A DNA stretch of 64,000 nucleotides. It comes from CAMYKD01 sp041617155 (GTDB lineage: Bacteria > Pseudomonadota > Alphaproteobacteria > Kiloniellales > JAKSDN01). Positions 1 to 8,177 of this stretch are shown here, in pieces. The first letter of the stretch is position 1. Every line of letters starts with the position of its first letter. Where the stretch lies: positions 1-64,000 of the forward strand of contig JBFJPL010000008.1 of assembly GCA_041617155.1 (NCBI GenBank), read 5' to 3'. Made by a program: the position numbers and the translations under genes. A model generated the notes under the pieces. It was not told the origin of the DNA. It saw only the letters and a list, made by a program, of their open reading frames with translations, and did no database searches.

Positions 1-148
1 GATCGGGCGGCCCGGGCAGCAGCCGCAGGGCGTTCCGCCGAAAAAAATGCCCCAGCCCTCTCAATCGGGGGAGTTCGAGGACCAGGGCTCGAGTTCAGGA
101 AGCCATGAACAAAGCCCCTTAGGCTTTGGCGATCGGAATCCGCTTCGA

Positions 149-646
149 CTATTGCTTGGTCTCTAGGGCCTTTGGCAGAATGATCTGAAGTACGCCCCTG
201 TCGAATTTTGCTTTCACCTTGCCCTCTTCCACGCTATCCGGCAGGCGGAAACTGCGGCTGAAGGCGCCGTAGCGACGCTCCATGACATAGCGATCCATTT
301 TCATCTGCTCGGACTCCGCCCGCTTCTCGCCCTGCACCGTAAGCAAGCCGTTGGCCAAGGTCACCTCGACGTCCTTCTCATCGATCCCGGGCAGTTCGGC
401 CGAGACCTCGATGGCATCTTCGCTCTCGCTGACATCGAAGTGGACGGAAATCGAGCTGCCTTGCGGTGCCCGAGCCGCGAAGGGCGCGCCGATGGACGGA
501 ACGCGCCATCCGCCGCCCAAAGAGTCGAACAGATGATTCATCTGCTCGCGTAGATCCACCAGGGGTCGATAGAACCAATCGCTGTCGTTCGCTGCCGGCA
601 TTCGATTGCCGGCCGCGCTCGATTTGACCGCGGATTTCTTGCCCAT
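149..646 (-). CDS. Hsp20/alpha-crystallin small heat shock protein
   Basis: This is a small heat shock protein of about 165 residues, an ATP-independent holdase that binds unfolding proteins in the cytoplasm. An alpha-crystallin domain spans roughly residues 66-160 and ends in the family motif GVLQIILPK at 151-159. The N-terminal arm has the common RPLVDLREQMNHLFD stretch. I chose the ATG at 646 because a GAGGAG ribosome site lies just upstream; an in-frame ATG at 700 would add 18 basic residues and has no such site. The gene diverges from glycerol kinase. No heat-shock operator was recognised in the shared upstream region. Confidence 0.92.
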   Translation of the reverse strand: MGKKSAVKSSAAGNRMPAANDSDWFYRPLVDLREQMNHLFDSLGGGWRVPSIGAPFAARAPQGSSISVHFDVSESEDAIEVSAELPGIDEKDVEVTLANGLLTVQGEKRAESEQMKMDRYVMERRYGAFSRSFRLPDSVEEGKVKAKFDRGVLQIILPKALETKQ

Positions 647-843
647 TCCGATCTCTCCTCGTCGCTCGCGAGCCAAGGGTATCGGCCCGCGTCCCTTCAT
701 GGCCGCAATCTAGTTGGTCGGCGCCCGGACCACCTTGATTCAAGTCAACGCTCGCGCTTGGTGTGGGTGCACGGCTTGATCTTTGGTGCCCGCGCTTTCA
801 CCATGGCGGCCAAGAAGAGTCGCCCCAAGGGAGGAGTGCCGGC

Positions 844-2337
844 ATGCCCGCGCCCAGTTATGTTCTTGCCATCGACCAAGGCACCACCAGCAGCAGAGCG
901 ATGGTGTTCGACCGGGCGGGCCGGCCCGCCGGCCAGGCTCAGCGAGAACTGCCGCAGCATTTCCCACAATCGGGCTGGGTCGAGCACGATCCGGAGGATA
1001 TCTGGCGCGACACGGTTGCCGTCGCCAAAGGGGCGCTAGCCGACGCCGGTTGCACCGTCGAACAGGTCGCCGCGATCGGTATCACCAACCAGCGCGAGAC
1101 GACGGTGCTGTGGGACCGTTCGAGCGGCGAAGCCATTCACAAGGCGATCGTCTGGCAGGATCGGCGCGGTGCCCCCCAGTGCGACCGCTTGCGGCGGCAA
1201 GGTCACGAGGCCCTGGTTCAAGGCCGTACCGGACTGCTGCTTGATCCCTATTTTTCCGCCAGCAAGATCGCCTGGCTGCTGGAAAACGTGCCCGGCACCC
1301 GCGACAGGGCGGAGCGCGGCGAACTTGCGTTCGGCACCATCGACTGCTTCCTGCTGTGGCGTCTGACCGAAGGCAAGGTTCACGCCACCGACGCGACCAA
1401 CGCAGCGCGGACCATGCTCTACGATATCCGCCGGCAAGCCTGGGACGAGGAACTGCTGCGGCTGTTCCAGGTCCCGGCCGAGATACTGCCGGAGGTCCGT
1501 GACAACGACGCCGCGTTCGGCACGACACCTGCCGGCCTGTTCGGCCGGCCTTTGCCGATCGCCGGCATGGCGGGCGACCAGCAGGCCGCGACAATCGGCC
1601 AAGCCTGCTTTCAGCCCGGGATGATGAAATCGACTTACGGCACCGGCTGCTTCGCCTTGATGAACACCGGCAGCGAGGCAGTGACCTCGAGGAATCGGCT
1701 GCTGACCACCATCGCCTACCGCATCGGCGGTCAGACGGCCTATGCCTTGGAAGGTTCGATTTTCGTCGCGGGCGCGGCGGTCCAATGGCTGCGCGACGGC
1801 CTGAAGATCATCGGCTCCGCGGCCGAGACCCTGGAGTTGGCTAAGGCCGCCGACCCGGAACAGGCTGTCTATCTGGTGCCCGCCTTTACCGGCCTTGGCG
1901 CGCCTTACTGGGATGCTCATGCCCGGGGCGCAATGTTCGGCCTGACCCGCGCAACCGGCCCGGCCGAAATCGCCCGCGCCGCCTTGGAGGCCGTCTGCTT
2001 TCAAACCCGCGATTTACTGGAGGCCATGGCCGCCGACGGGGCCCAACCGCCCCAGACCCTGCGTGTTGACGGCGGAATGGTGGCCAACGACTGGGTTCTG
2101 CAATGCCTGGCCGATACACTGAACTGCGCGGTCGAGCGGCCGGTCGTTAACGAGACCACGGCGCTCGGCGCCGCCTCGCTTGCCGGACTTGGCAGCGGGT
2201 TTTTCAACAGTCTGGAAGATGTCGCGGCCACCTGGCAGTCGTCGGGCCGATTCGAACCCGCCATGGGCAGCGATGAACGTGAAAAACGCTATGCCGGGTG
2301 GCTGGATGCAGTCAGGCGTGTGCGCAGCAACAGCTGA
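844..2337 (+). CDS. glpK: Glycerol kinase
   Basis: Glycerol kinase phosphorylates glycerol to sn-glycerol 3-phosphate using ATP. The 497-residue length is normal for the family. The FGGY-kinase phosphate motif DQGTTSSRA is at residues 10-18. Later hallmarks are ITNQRET, IVWQDRR, GDQQAATIGQ, KSTYGTGCF and FTGLGAPYWD. The ATG at 844 follows a GGAGGAG site; an upstream in-frame start at 763 would add a poorly conserved leader. No glpD, glpF or glp regulator is adjacent, so it looks like a stand-alone transcription unit. Confidence 0.97.
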   Translation: MPAPSYVLAIDQGTTSSRAMVFDRAGRPAGQAQRELPQHFPQSGWVEHDPEDIWRDTVAVAKGALADAGCTVEQVAAIGITNQRETTVLWDRSSGEAIHKAIVWQDRRGAPQCDRLRRQGHEALVQGRTGLLLDPYFSASKIAWLLENVPGTRDRAERGELAFGTIDCFLLWRLTEGKVHATDATNAARTMLYDIRRQAWDEELLRLFQVPAEILPEVRDNDAAFGTTPAGLFGRPLPIAGMAGDQQAATIGQACFQPGMMKSTYGTGCFALMNTGSEAVTSRNRLLTTIAYRIGGQTAYALEGSIFVAGAAVQWLRDGLKIIGSAAETLELAKAADPEQAVYLVPAFTGLGAPYWDAHARGAMFGLTRATGPAEIARAALEAVCFQTRDLLEAMAADGAQPPQTLRVDGGMVANDWVLQCLADTLNCAVERPVVNETTALGAASLAGLGSGFFNSLEDVAATWQSSGRFEPAMGSDEREKRYAGWLDAVRRVRSNS

Positions 2338-2445
2338 CCCAGCGGGCGATCCAGGCGGCGGCGCGTGTCATGCGACTTTTCTTAGCCGGCGCTGGTGCCC
2401 AGAATGGCCGGAGTGACGTGAATGCAACTGGCGGGAGAGGCAAAG

Positions 2446-3075
2446 GTGAGAAACAGTCATTTGTCACTGATCGCGGCGGCGTTTCTGTTGACCTGGAGCG
2501 CGCCGGCATCCGCCGAGGGAGTCTACCTTGGCGTTCACGGCGGCTCGAACTTGACCTTCGGCAGCGATATCGACGATTCAAGTAACGGGCTCCAGGAGAT
2601 TTGGTACGATCCCGGATTCGGGGTCGGCGGGACCCTGGGCTATAAATGGTCCTTCAGGCTGCGCACCGAGGGCGAATTCACCTACCGCCGCAACAAGGTC
2701 GACGAGATCGAGATCTCCGGCTCCGATGTCGAGGCCGCCGGCAACGTCTCCTCGATGTCGATCATGGCCAATGCCTTCTACGACTTCGAGAATTCCTCGC
2801 GCTGGACGCCCTACGTCGGCGGCGGCTTGGGGGCCGCCAAAGTATCCTGGAACGACGTCGATGCCGGCGTCAGGGAGATTGATGACGATCAGTGGCTGTT
2901 CGCCGCGCAGTTCGGCGCTGGCGTCAGCTTCGCGATTACCGAGGCCTTCCTGCTGTCCTTCGATTACCGCCTGCTCGCCACTGAGGAGGTCGAGCTTGAC
3001 GACGATACCGGGGACGACATCGAACTCGGCTATATCAACAGCACAATCTGGTTCGGCCTGCGCTACCAGTTCTGA
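2446..3075 (+). CDS. Outer membrane beta-barrel protein
   Basis: This predicted secreted protein of about 209 residues has a signal peptide ending in SAPASA before EGVYLGVHGG. The rest shows alternating aromatic and polar strands and finishes with IWFGLRYQF, a C-terminal aromatic signature typical of outer membrane barrels. It resembles the OmpA-like or porin-family barrel proteins common in alphaproteobacteria. I favour the GTG at 2446, preceded by GGGAGAGG, over the ATG at 2422, which has a weaker site. It shares its general plan with the barrel gene at 17455. The ligand or role is not evident. Confidence 0.85.
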   Translation: MRNSHLSLIAAAFLLTWSAPASAEGVYLGVHGGSNLTFGSDIDDSSNGLQEIWYDPGFGVGGTLGYKWSFRLRTEGEFTYRRNKVDEIEISGSDVEAAGNVSSMSIMANAFYDFENSSRWTPYVGGGLGAAKVSWNDVDAGVREIDDDQWLFAAQFGAGVSFAITEAFLLSFDYRLLATEEVELDDDTGDDIELGYINSTIWFGLRYQF

Positions 3076-3100
3076 ACGTCGCGGCGCCCGGCGCGCCGGT

Positions 3101-3721
3101 CTATTGCAGCAGCGATGCGAGAGCCCACAGGCCAAAGGCGAGGAGGACCGCAGCCGAGAGCCGGTTGATCAAGACGAGCGTGGCCGGCGTTAGCCGGGTG
3201 CGCAGGATCCCGATGGCACCGCTTAGAACGACCCACCACAGGGTCGATCCCAAGAACACGCCGAGCACCAGGCTGCCGGCAACGCCGTAGTCTTGAGTTT
3301 GCTCGACCAGGCCGAGCCCCGCAAAAATCGCAAGAAACGACAAGATCGTGGTCGGGTTGGCCAAGGTCAGCAGAAAACAGGACAAAAAAGCCATCGGCAA
3401 GGCGCCCCGGTTTGGGTTCTTTTCCGCCGAGGGCACGGCGGCAAGAAAAATCCGAAGCGCGATTCCGATCAACGCCAGACCACCGACAGCCCGCAAGGCA
3501 AACTGATAATCGAGCAGTAACAGGGACACGGAAGCCAAGCCGAACCCGGCCGCCGCCGCATAGGCCGCATCCGCTGCCGCAATGCCGAGCCCCGAAAGCA
3601 AACCAGCCAAAGCACCGTCGCTCATGCAGCGTCGCATGCACAAGACGCTCATTGGGCCGACCGGCGCGGCAACCGCAAGACCGACCATGAGGCCTTTGAA
3701 AAGGAAGCTGACCTGTTCCAT
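3101..3721 (-). CDS. LysE family translocator (amino acid/metabolite exporter)
   Basis: This is an inner membrane protein of about 206 residues with five to six hydrophobic segments. The N-terminus reads GLMVGLAVAAPVGPMSVLCMRR, where the APVGP motif marks the LysE/RhtB exporter superfamily. Members export basic amino acids, homoserine or similar metabolites, but the substrate cannot be told from sequence alone. The start at 3721 places the first helix directly after the initiator; an ATG at 3775 would add 18 polar residues. It is convergent with the beta-barrel gene, with 25 bp between the stops. Confidence 0.9.
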   Translation of the reverse strand: MEQVSFLFKGLMVGLAVAAPVGPMSVLCMRRCMSDGALAGLLSGLGIAAADAAYAAAAGFGLASVSLLLLDYQFALRAVGGLALIGIALRIFLAAVPSAEKNPNRGALPMAFLSCFLLTLANPTTILSFLAIFAGLGLVEQTQDYGVAGSLVLGVFLGSTLWWVVLSGAIGILRTRLTPATLVLINRLSAAVLLAFGLWALASLLQ

Positions 3722-4189
3722 GGCAGAACCAGTATTCGTCAATTCCGGTCGAGAGTCCCGATCATGAAATGCCACTCCTGCGGTCGGCTGGGCAGCTAGC
3801 CGAAATTCAGTCGTTCAAAAACTTTACCCCTGCATAGGCCTATTCGGTCCAGGTGAGATCGCGCGACACCGCAGGCCCGCAACGCCTTATCACCAAACCA
3901 CCAAGACCATCACGAGGTGTCTCGGCAGGCCTAGAAGCATCATCGTCATCGCCCTTTCGACCGAATCGGAATCCGCCGCCGTGGCAATCGATCCGCCGAC
4001 CTCGTTGACCTGCAAGCATGGCGGAGGACGCGGCCAATCGAACCGCCTGTCGAACCGTGGCATAGGAGGCAGTTCGAACGGTTCGGACCGTCAGATACGC
4101 TCGCTAATCCGGATTGAAGCGAGTTTTCGACAAAACAACCTATTGTCATTCCTCCAATCTAAGTCTAGGTTGTCATACTGGAATGGACG
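3722..4189. other. Intergenic region left of the DnaA-box cluster
   Basis: I see no convincing gene here. The short open frames on both strands lack ribosome sites and recognisable composition. GC content falls noticeably from about 4090 onward, leading into the DnaA-box cluster at 4202-4251. Confidence 0.5.
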
Positions 4190-4201
4190 GTGAGTATTGA
4201 C

Positions 4202-4251
4202 ACTTATCCACTTTTGTCTGTGGATAAGTATGGGGATAAAGTTGTGGACAA
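4202..4251. promoter_or_regulatory. Cluster of four DnaA-box-like 9-mers
   Basis: Four matches to the DnaA box TTATCCACA lie within 48 bp: TTATCCACT at 4204-4212 (plus), a perfect box at 4219-4227 (minus), TTATCCCCA at 4231-4239 (minus) and TTGTCCACA at 4243-4251 (minus). The last three start exactly 12 bp apart. Positions 4202-4211 and 4220-4229 form a perfect 10-bp inverted repeat. The flanks are AT-rich compared with the rest of the window. This could be part of a replication origin, a DnaA titration site or a DnaA-controlled promoter; neighbouring genes do not decide between these. Confidence 0.6.
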
Positions 4252-4432
4252 AAAAAGATACAATATTTCTGAAGAATACGTTAGCCCTTATCTTAGACGC
4301 CCACTGCGCTCGCTCGCCGATGCGCTCGCCGAACGAAAATCCCCCAAGACTGTGGCGTCGCGCGGTTCCGAGGCGAAGATAGGAGCGACAAAACGGCCGG
4401 CGTTGAGCGTGGCGGACGAGAACCACCCGTAA
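4244..4432 (+). CDS. Small hypothetical protein (YVSPYLRRPLRSL motif)
   Basis: This open frame of about 62 residues runs straight out of the DnaA-box cluster. Its centre reads YVSPYLRRPLRSLADALAER, which resembles a motif I associate with short uncharacterised alphaproteobacterial proteins, although I could not verify this. No ATG is available. The GTG at 4244 follows a weak purine stretch, while a GTG at 4190 would read through all four boxes. The C-terminal third is basic and low in complexity. The function is unknown, and the frame may be fortuitous. Confidence 0.4.
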   Translation: MDKKRYNISEEYVSPYLRRPLRSLADALAERKSPKTVASRGSEAKIGATKRPALSVADENHP

Positions 4433-4498
4433 ACCCGGTCACCACCTGTTAGCGATTTGTCGAAATCTTGCGCACACCGGACCTGGCGGGTGCGATCG

Positions 4499-4963
4499 CT
4501 ATCGCTTGCGGCTGGTTTCGAATTCCGTGTAGGCAGCCCGGAATCCCGATAGGTCCATACCTTGGTTCAGAACTGTGCCGAACGCCGGCGCCGAGACCTC
4601 GAACTCGACATAGCGGCCTCGTCTGAACTGCCGGGCGAGTTGTTTGGCCAGAGTGCCTTCAAACAGGCAGTAACCCTCACCGCAAAGCTGCGTGAAGTAT
4701 ACAACTTTGGAATCTATAGTAATTTCAGCCTGGGTGAAAATATCGTCGGCAAGTATCAGAAAGCTCAAATCCTTGTCGATATAGGAGAATGCCGCCACTA
4801 CGATGCCCGACTCCTTCTTCGAGTAGTAGGCAACTCGACATTTGTTCGAATCCAAAGGCCGACTTGTCTCGCACTCCACATTCCAGAGATTGAGCTCCTG
4901 CGCACGTGTCATTGAGGCCAACTGGAACAGACCAAGGATCGCGACCATCAACAACCATCGCAT
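4499..4963 (-). CDS. Secreted hypothetical protein
   Basis: The product of about 154 residues starts MRWLLMVAILGLFQLASM, a clear signal peptide that ends near TRAQ. The mature part has four cysteines, including the pairs around VECETSR and LCGEGYC, which suggests a disulphide-bonded periplasmic domain. The cysteine pattern is vaguely like invasion-associated locus B proteins, but I cannot confirm that. The ATG at 4963 is preceded by GAGGAGA. It lies upstream of, and in the same direction as, nothing obviously related; the neighbours are the DnaA-box region and the Crp regulator. Confidence 0.65.
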   Translation of the reverse strand: MRWLLMVAILGLFQLASMTRAQELNLWNVECETSRPLDSNKCRVAYYSKKESGIVVAAFSYIDKDLSFLILADDIFTQAEITIDSKVVYFTQLCGEGYCLFEGTLAKQLARQFRRGRYVEFEVSAPAFGTVLNQGMDLSGFRAAYTEFETSRKR

Positions 4964-5176
4964 AACCACTCTCCTCGAACACACGCACCCCGGTCCGCAA
5001 CGGACCGGTGCTCCCAATCTCGGTCAGTGTATGGACAACTTCTTAACCGTCAGTGACAACACAGATTTGCCACACCAACCCAGATCGGTCATTGCGGGGG
5101 GCAAAAGGAAAACGACCCGGCGCTCGCCCGGGATCGGGCGTCGAGAGAGACAACCGTATAGGTACCCAGCGGACTT

Positions 5177-5902
5177 CTAGTCGTCGGCCACGTCCGACTC
5201 GTCTTCGCCAACCAACTCTTCGAGCAGCTTCAAATCCTCTATGACGATGTGGCCTTCGATATAACTGATGGCGCCGATTTCCTGAAGCGAGCGAACGCCC
5301 TTGTTTACGCTTTCGCGGGTCGCGCCCAACATATGGCCAAGATCTTCCTGCGACAGCTTGATCTGCAGTCTTATGCGGCCGTCCACCGATTCGCCATAGC
5401 GCTCGACAAGGGTCAGAAGACGCTTGGCAAGTCGGCGCGGAATGTCGAGAAATATCGTGTCCTCGATAATCGCACTGGTCCAGCGCAGCCGCTGGCAGAG
5501 AACCGCCATCAGGCGGATGCACAGTCGAGGATGGCGTTCCAAGAACGGCAGGAACTCGGTCCGCCCGATTCTCAGCAATTCAGTCGCCTGCATCGCAACC
5601 GCGCCTGCCGTGCGCGCCTTGCCATCAAGCACAGCGATTTCGCCAAACACCTCACCCTGATTGAGAATATTCAGGAAAATCTCCTTGCCGTCCTGGGACA
5701 CGGTGTTGATACCGACCTGTCCTTCCAGGATGGCATAGAAGCGATCGCCGGGATCGCCTTTGTTGAAGATGACAGCATTTGCGGCGTAGTGCTCGACAAC
5801 TGCCAGGGACAATATTTCCCGCACCTCGGCCGGCTCCAACTGGCTGAGCAGCTCGCTCTTAGACAGAATTTGCAGGTCCAATGTTTCAGTATCCGACGAC
5901 AT
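5177..5902 (-). CDS. Crp/Fnr family transcriptional regulator
   Basis: This 241-residue regulator has an N-terminal cyclic-nucleotide-binding beta-roll (about 14-130), a dimerisation helix and a C-terminal winged helix-turn-helix (about 182-206, LSQEDLGHMLGATRESVNK). The phosphate-binding cassette FGEIAVLDGKARTA (86-99) keeps the Glu and Arg that contact cAMP in Crp, and no FNR-type cysteine cluster is present, so nucleotide binding is plausible. It is the last of four minus-strand genes after the repeat peptide, ycaO and tfuA, 120 bp downstream of tfuA. It may be co-transcribed or have its own promoter. A cyclase gene lies 3.5 kb away. Confidence 0.92.
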   Translation of the reverse strand: MSSDTETLDLQILSKSELLSQLEPAEVREILSLAVVEHYAANAVIFNKGDPGDRFYAILEGQVGINTVSQDGKEIFLNILNQGEVFGEIAVLDGKARTAGAVAMQATELLRIGRTEFLPFLERHPRLCIRLMAVLCQRLRWTSAIIEDTIFLDIPRRLAKRLLTLVERYGESVDGRIRLQIKLSQEDLGHMLGATRESVNKGVRSLQEIGAISYIEGHIVIEDLKLLEELVGEDESDVADD

Positions 5903-6022
5903 CGACCTTGTTCGAACCGCGGCCCGTTCGGAATGTCTAAGGCCGGGTTCCCCTCACGCTGATTCACGCAAAGCGACACAAAGCCGGCGTTACGGTGCAT
6001 CACCTAGCTGCACCCCAGCAAA

Positions 6023-6784
6023 TCACACCTCGGCCATAGGCGTCAAATCGTGGCTTTCGATTGCCAGGCGAGTTGCCTGTTCCCAGAGCGTGGTGTGCTC
6101 GAAATGGTAGGTCACGGCATTGGCTTCCGGCGCGTGCCGCAAGCGCTCGCCCATGAGCTGCAGCATGCGGACCGCATCTTCGCGCTTTTGATCGACCCGG
6201 CCGGTCGGGAGCCAAGCCTTGAACCGAGCCAATTCATCCGCCGGCAAGCCGGCGTCCTCTGCGCCTTGGAAAACTGCGTGATAGGTCCTGGCACGATAGG
6301 GCAGGTCCTTGGCGAGCCGTTCGAGAACTGCGCGTGTGGGAGGCATGATAACACCCTCCGCATAGGCATCGGACAAGGTTCGCCGGATGTTGACCATAGC
6401 CTCCGAAAGCATGGGATATCCAAGTTCGGCGGGGCCATGGATCACCGCGACCTCGTCGTCGTCCTCCAAAACGCCGTCACGATAAGCCTCGAACACGGCG
6501 CCGACCCCCTCCATGCCGAACTGGGCAAGTTCCGCCGCCCGGAGCGCGCCCATGCTGGCACTGCCGAAGACGGGGATGCCCCTCGACATGGCGTACAGGA
6601 TTTCCTTGTGCCAGACCGACGGCACGTTCTCGAAGTAGCCGTCGATGATCCCTATCGCCCGCGGCCCGCCGAGCGCCGCGCGATAGACGTCGCCTTCCGA
6701 AACCGGGGGCAGATAGTTGGCCTCGAACAGCTGTTCCGCCTCGTGCGGCGGCAGGGTGGGCCCGGTAAAAACGATGATCGTCAT
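6023..6784 (-). CDS. TfuA-like protein, YcaO partner
   Basis: This 253-residue TfuA-domain protein has the motifs FTGPTLP (6-12), DGYFENVPSVWHKEIL (48-63) and GSASMGALRAAEL (74-86). TfuA was named from the trifolitoxin locus. In thioviridamide-type pathways and in methanogen McrA modification, TfuA works with YcaO to install a backbone thioamide, probably by delivering sulphur. Its ATG overlaps the ycaO stop as ATGA, which implies translational coupling and a joint function. Known TfuA proteins are involved in peptide modification, so this strongly supports a RiPP reading of the upstream repeat peptide. Confidence 0.93.
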   Translation of the reverse strand: MTIIVFTGPTLPPHEAEQLFEANYLPPVSEGDVYRAALGGPRAIGIIDGYFENVPSVWHKEILYAMSRGIPVFGSASMGALRAAELAQFGMEGVGAVFEAYRDGVLEDDDEVAVIHGPAELGYPMLSEAMVNIRRTLSDAYAEGVIMPPTRAVLERLAKDLPYRARTYHAVFQGAEDAGLPADELARFKAWLPTGRVDQKREDAVRMLQLMGERLRHAPEANAVTYHFEHTTLWEQATRLAIESHDLTPMAEV

Positions 6785-8064
6785 GCCAACTCCCGCAAAC
6801 GCGACTTGGCCCGGGATCCGGGGACGAACTTCGGCGAGCCGTCGAGCCCCTCAAGGCCGGGAATGACGACCCGCACGACCGGTATGCCAAAGGCCGGCTT
6901 GGTCAAATCGACCACCGCGACCTGTTCGATGCCGACTGAGCGCAAACGGTCCAGCTGCCAGGCGATATCCTCCTCGAAGCTATTGCCCTGAAAGGAAGGA
7001 ACCTGCTGGAACCGGCGGCTCGGCCGACCCTGTTCCATCGTGGCCCGCCAGGCGTCGTAGGTCTCGCGATCCAGGAACCTCTTGTATTCGTCCCGCCCCA
7101 TATCGTCGCGCGCGCCGGAGATAAAGGTCAGACGGCTTTGCGCGGCTTCGGTCAGGGCGCGCAGAAGCGCCACGTTGCGGGCCGCATGGCAGCCCATGCC
7201 GGAAGCCGGGCGCAGGGTGTTGGAAGGCGGCCCTTCCTGCTGCAGTATCCGGCACAGGAAGGCCGGAATACCGACGTCGCTGGTGGTCTCCCAGACCGCC
7301 ACCAAGACCCCGGCCTCGGCGAATTTGGCCAGCAGGGCGCGGCAAGCGGGATCATCCACCGTTTCCAGGTCGATCTGGGTCGCCTGCTGGGCTTCGCTGT
7401 CCAGCAGGTGCCAAAGTGTCGTGGCGTCACGCTCCACCACCTCGGTAATGCCGTGGCTGATCGCCTCCAGGCGATGGTTGCCCGAAGCCAAGCCGTTCGA
7501 ACTGGCAACGAAGCAGCCATGTCCGGTCGGCAGCGGCAAGGTGTAGTCGAGGTGCACCATCTCGTAGGGCAGCCAAACCGGCCCGCCGCCCAGAATGTCC
7601 TGACCTTCGATCCAGAGCAGCTGCGTGTAGGGGGTGAAGCGGCTGTCGCTGAGGCGCGGCAGCCGGCCGACGTCGATCATCGGATTCTGGTAGCGCAGAT
7701 CCTCCAGGCCGCCGAGCTTGAGCGGCAGATCGATGCGCTCGGCGTGGTAGGACTCGATCGATTCCATCACGCCCGAAGCCTTGGCCGCTGCCAGGCTGCA
7801 GCCCTTGCCCTGGGCCACGGAGACCGAGCGCGAGTTGGGCCGACAGACCATGACGACCGGTATGCCGACGGTGTCCAGACCCGTGACGTTGGCGATCCGG
7901 GTAATGCCCATCACCGGCAGGAAACGGCTCACCCAGGCGAGTGTCTCTGCCGGAGGGATCAGACGGTGCGTGCCGTCGCAAAAGGCCTTCGGTGACGCGC
8001 CGCTGGCGGCCATACCGGAAAGGACGTCCGGGACGCCGTTGAATGATGCCGCGGACTGCGCCAC
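6781..8064 (-). CDS. YcaO-domain enzyme (peptide backbone modification)
   Basis: This 427-residue YcaO enzyme belongs to a family that uses ATP to phosphorylate a peptide amide oxygen, giving azoline, amidine or thioamide products. Three hallmark blocks are visible: GKGCSLAAAKASGVMESIES (87-106, with E101 and E104), LEAISHGITEVVERDA (199-214, with E208 and E211) and the block at 289-311 ending ALTEAAQSR. I see no C-terminal proline-rich tail, the feature of azoline-forming YcaOs. The GTG start at 8064 follows GGGAGA. It sits 113 bp after the repeat peptide gene and overlaps tfuA, so the pair probably acts on that peptide; this last point is inference. Confidence 0.94.
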   Translation of the reverse strand: MAQSAASFNGVPDVLSGMAASGASPKAFCDGTHRLIPPAETLAWVSRFLPVMGITRIANVTGLDTVGIPVVMVCRPNSRSVSVAQGKGCSLAAAKASGVMESIESYHAERIDLPLKLGGLEDLRYQNPMIDVGRLPRLSDSRFTPYTQLLWIEGQDILGGGPVWLPYEMVHLDYTLPLPTGHGCFVASSNGLASGNHRLEAISHGITEVVERDATTLWHLLDSEAQQATQIDLETVDDPACRALLAKFAEAGVLVAVWETTSDVGIPAFLCRILQQEGPPSNTLRPASGMGCHAARNVALLRALTEAAQSRLTFISGARDDMGRDEYKRFLDRETYDAWRATMEQGRPSRRFQQVPSFQGNSFEEDIAWQLDRLRSVGIEQVAVVDLTKPAFGIPVVRVVIPGLEGLDGSPKFVPGSRAKSRLRELA

Positions 8065-8100
8065 GCGTCGTCTCCCGGAAGGGGCCGTGACCTAGCCTTC

Positions 8101-8124
8101 AACGAGGTAAGCAACTGCCTCGTT
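8101..8124 (-). promoter_or_regulatory. Hairpin between precursor-like gene and ycaO
   Basis: The spacer between the repeat peptide gene and ycaO contains a perfect 7-bp inverted repeat, AACGAGG at 8101-8107 and CCTCGTT at 8118-8124, with a 10-nt loop. No T-run follows on the minus strand, so it is not a classical terminator. In many RiPP operons a spacer hairpin partially blocks read-through or stabilises the abundant precursor mRNA; that role here is inferred. Confidence 0.45.
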
Positions 8125-8177
8125 CGGCGAGCGGGACACGGCATTTGGACCTGAGGCCCAACTTCTAGATATCTCTG

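Noticed and set aside
1036..2004. 322-residue frame antisense to glycerol kinase
   Set aside because: The plus strand encodes a complete GlpK with all family motifs; the antisense frame has shadow composition.
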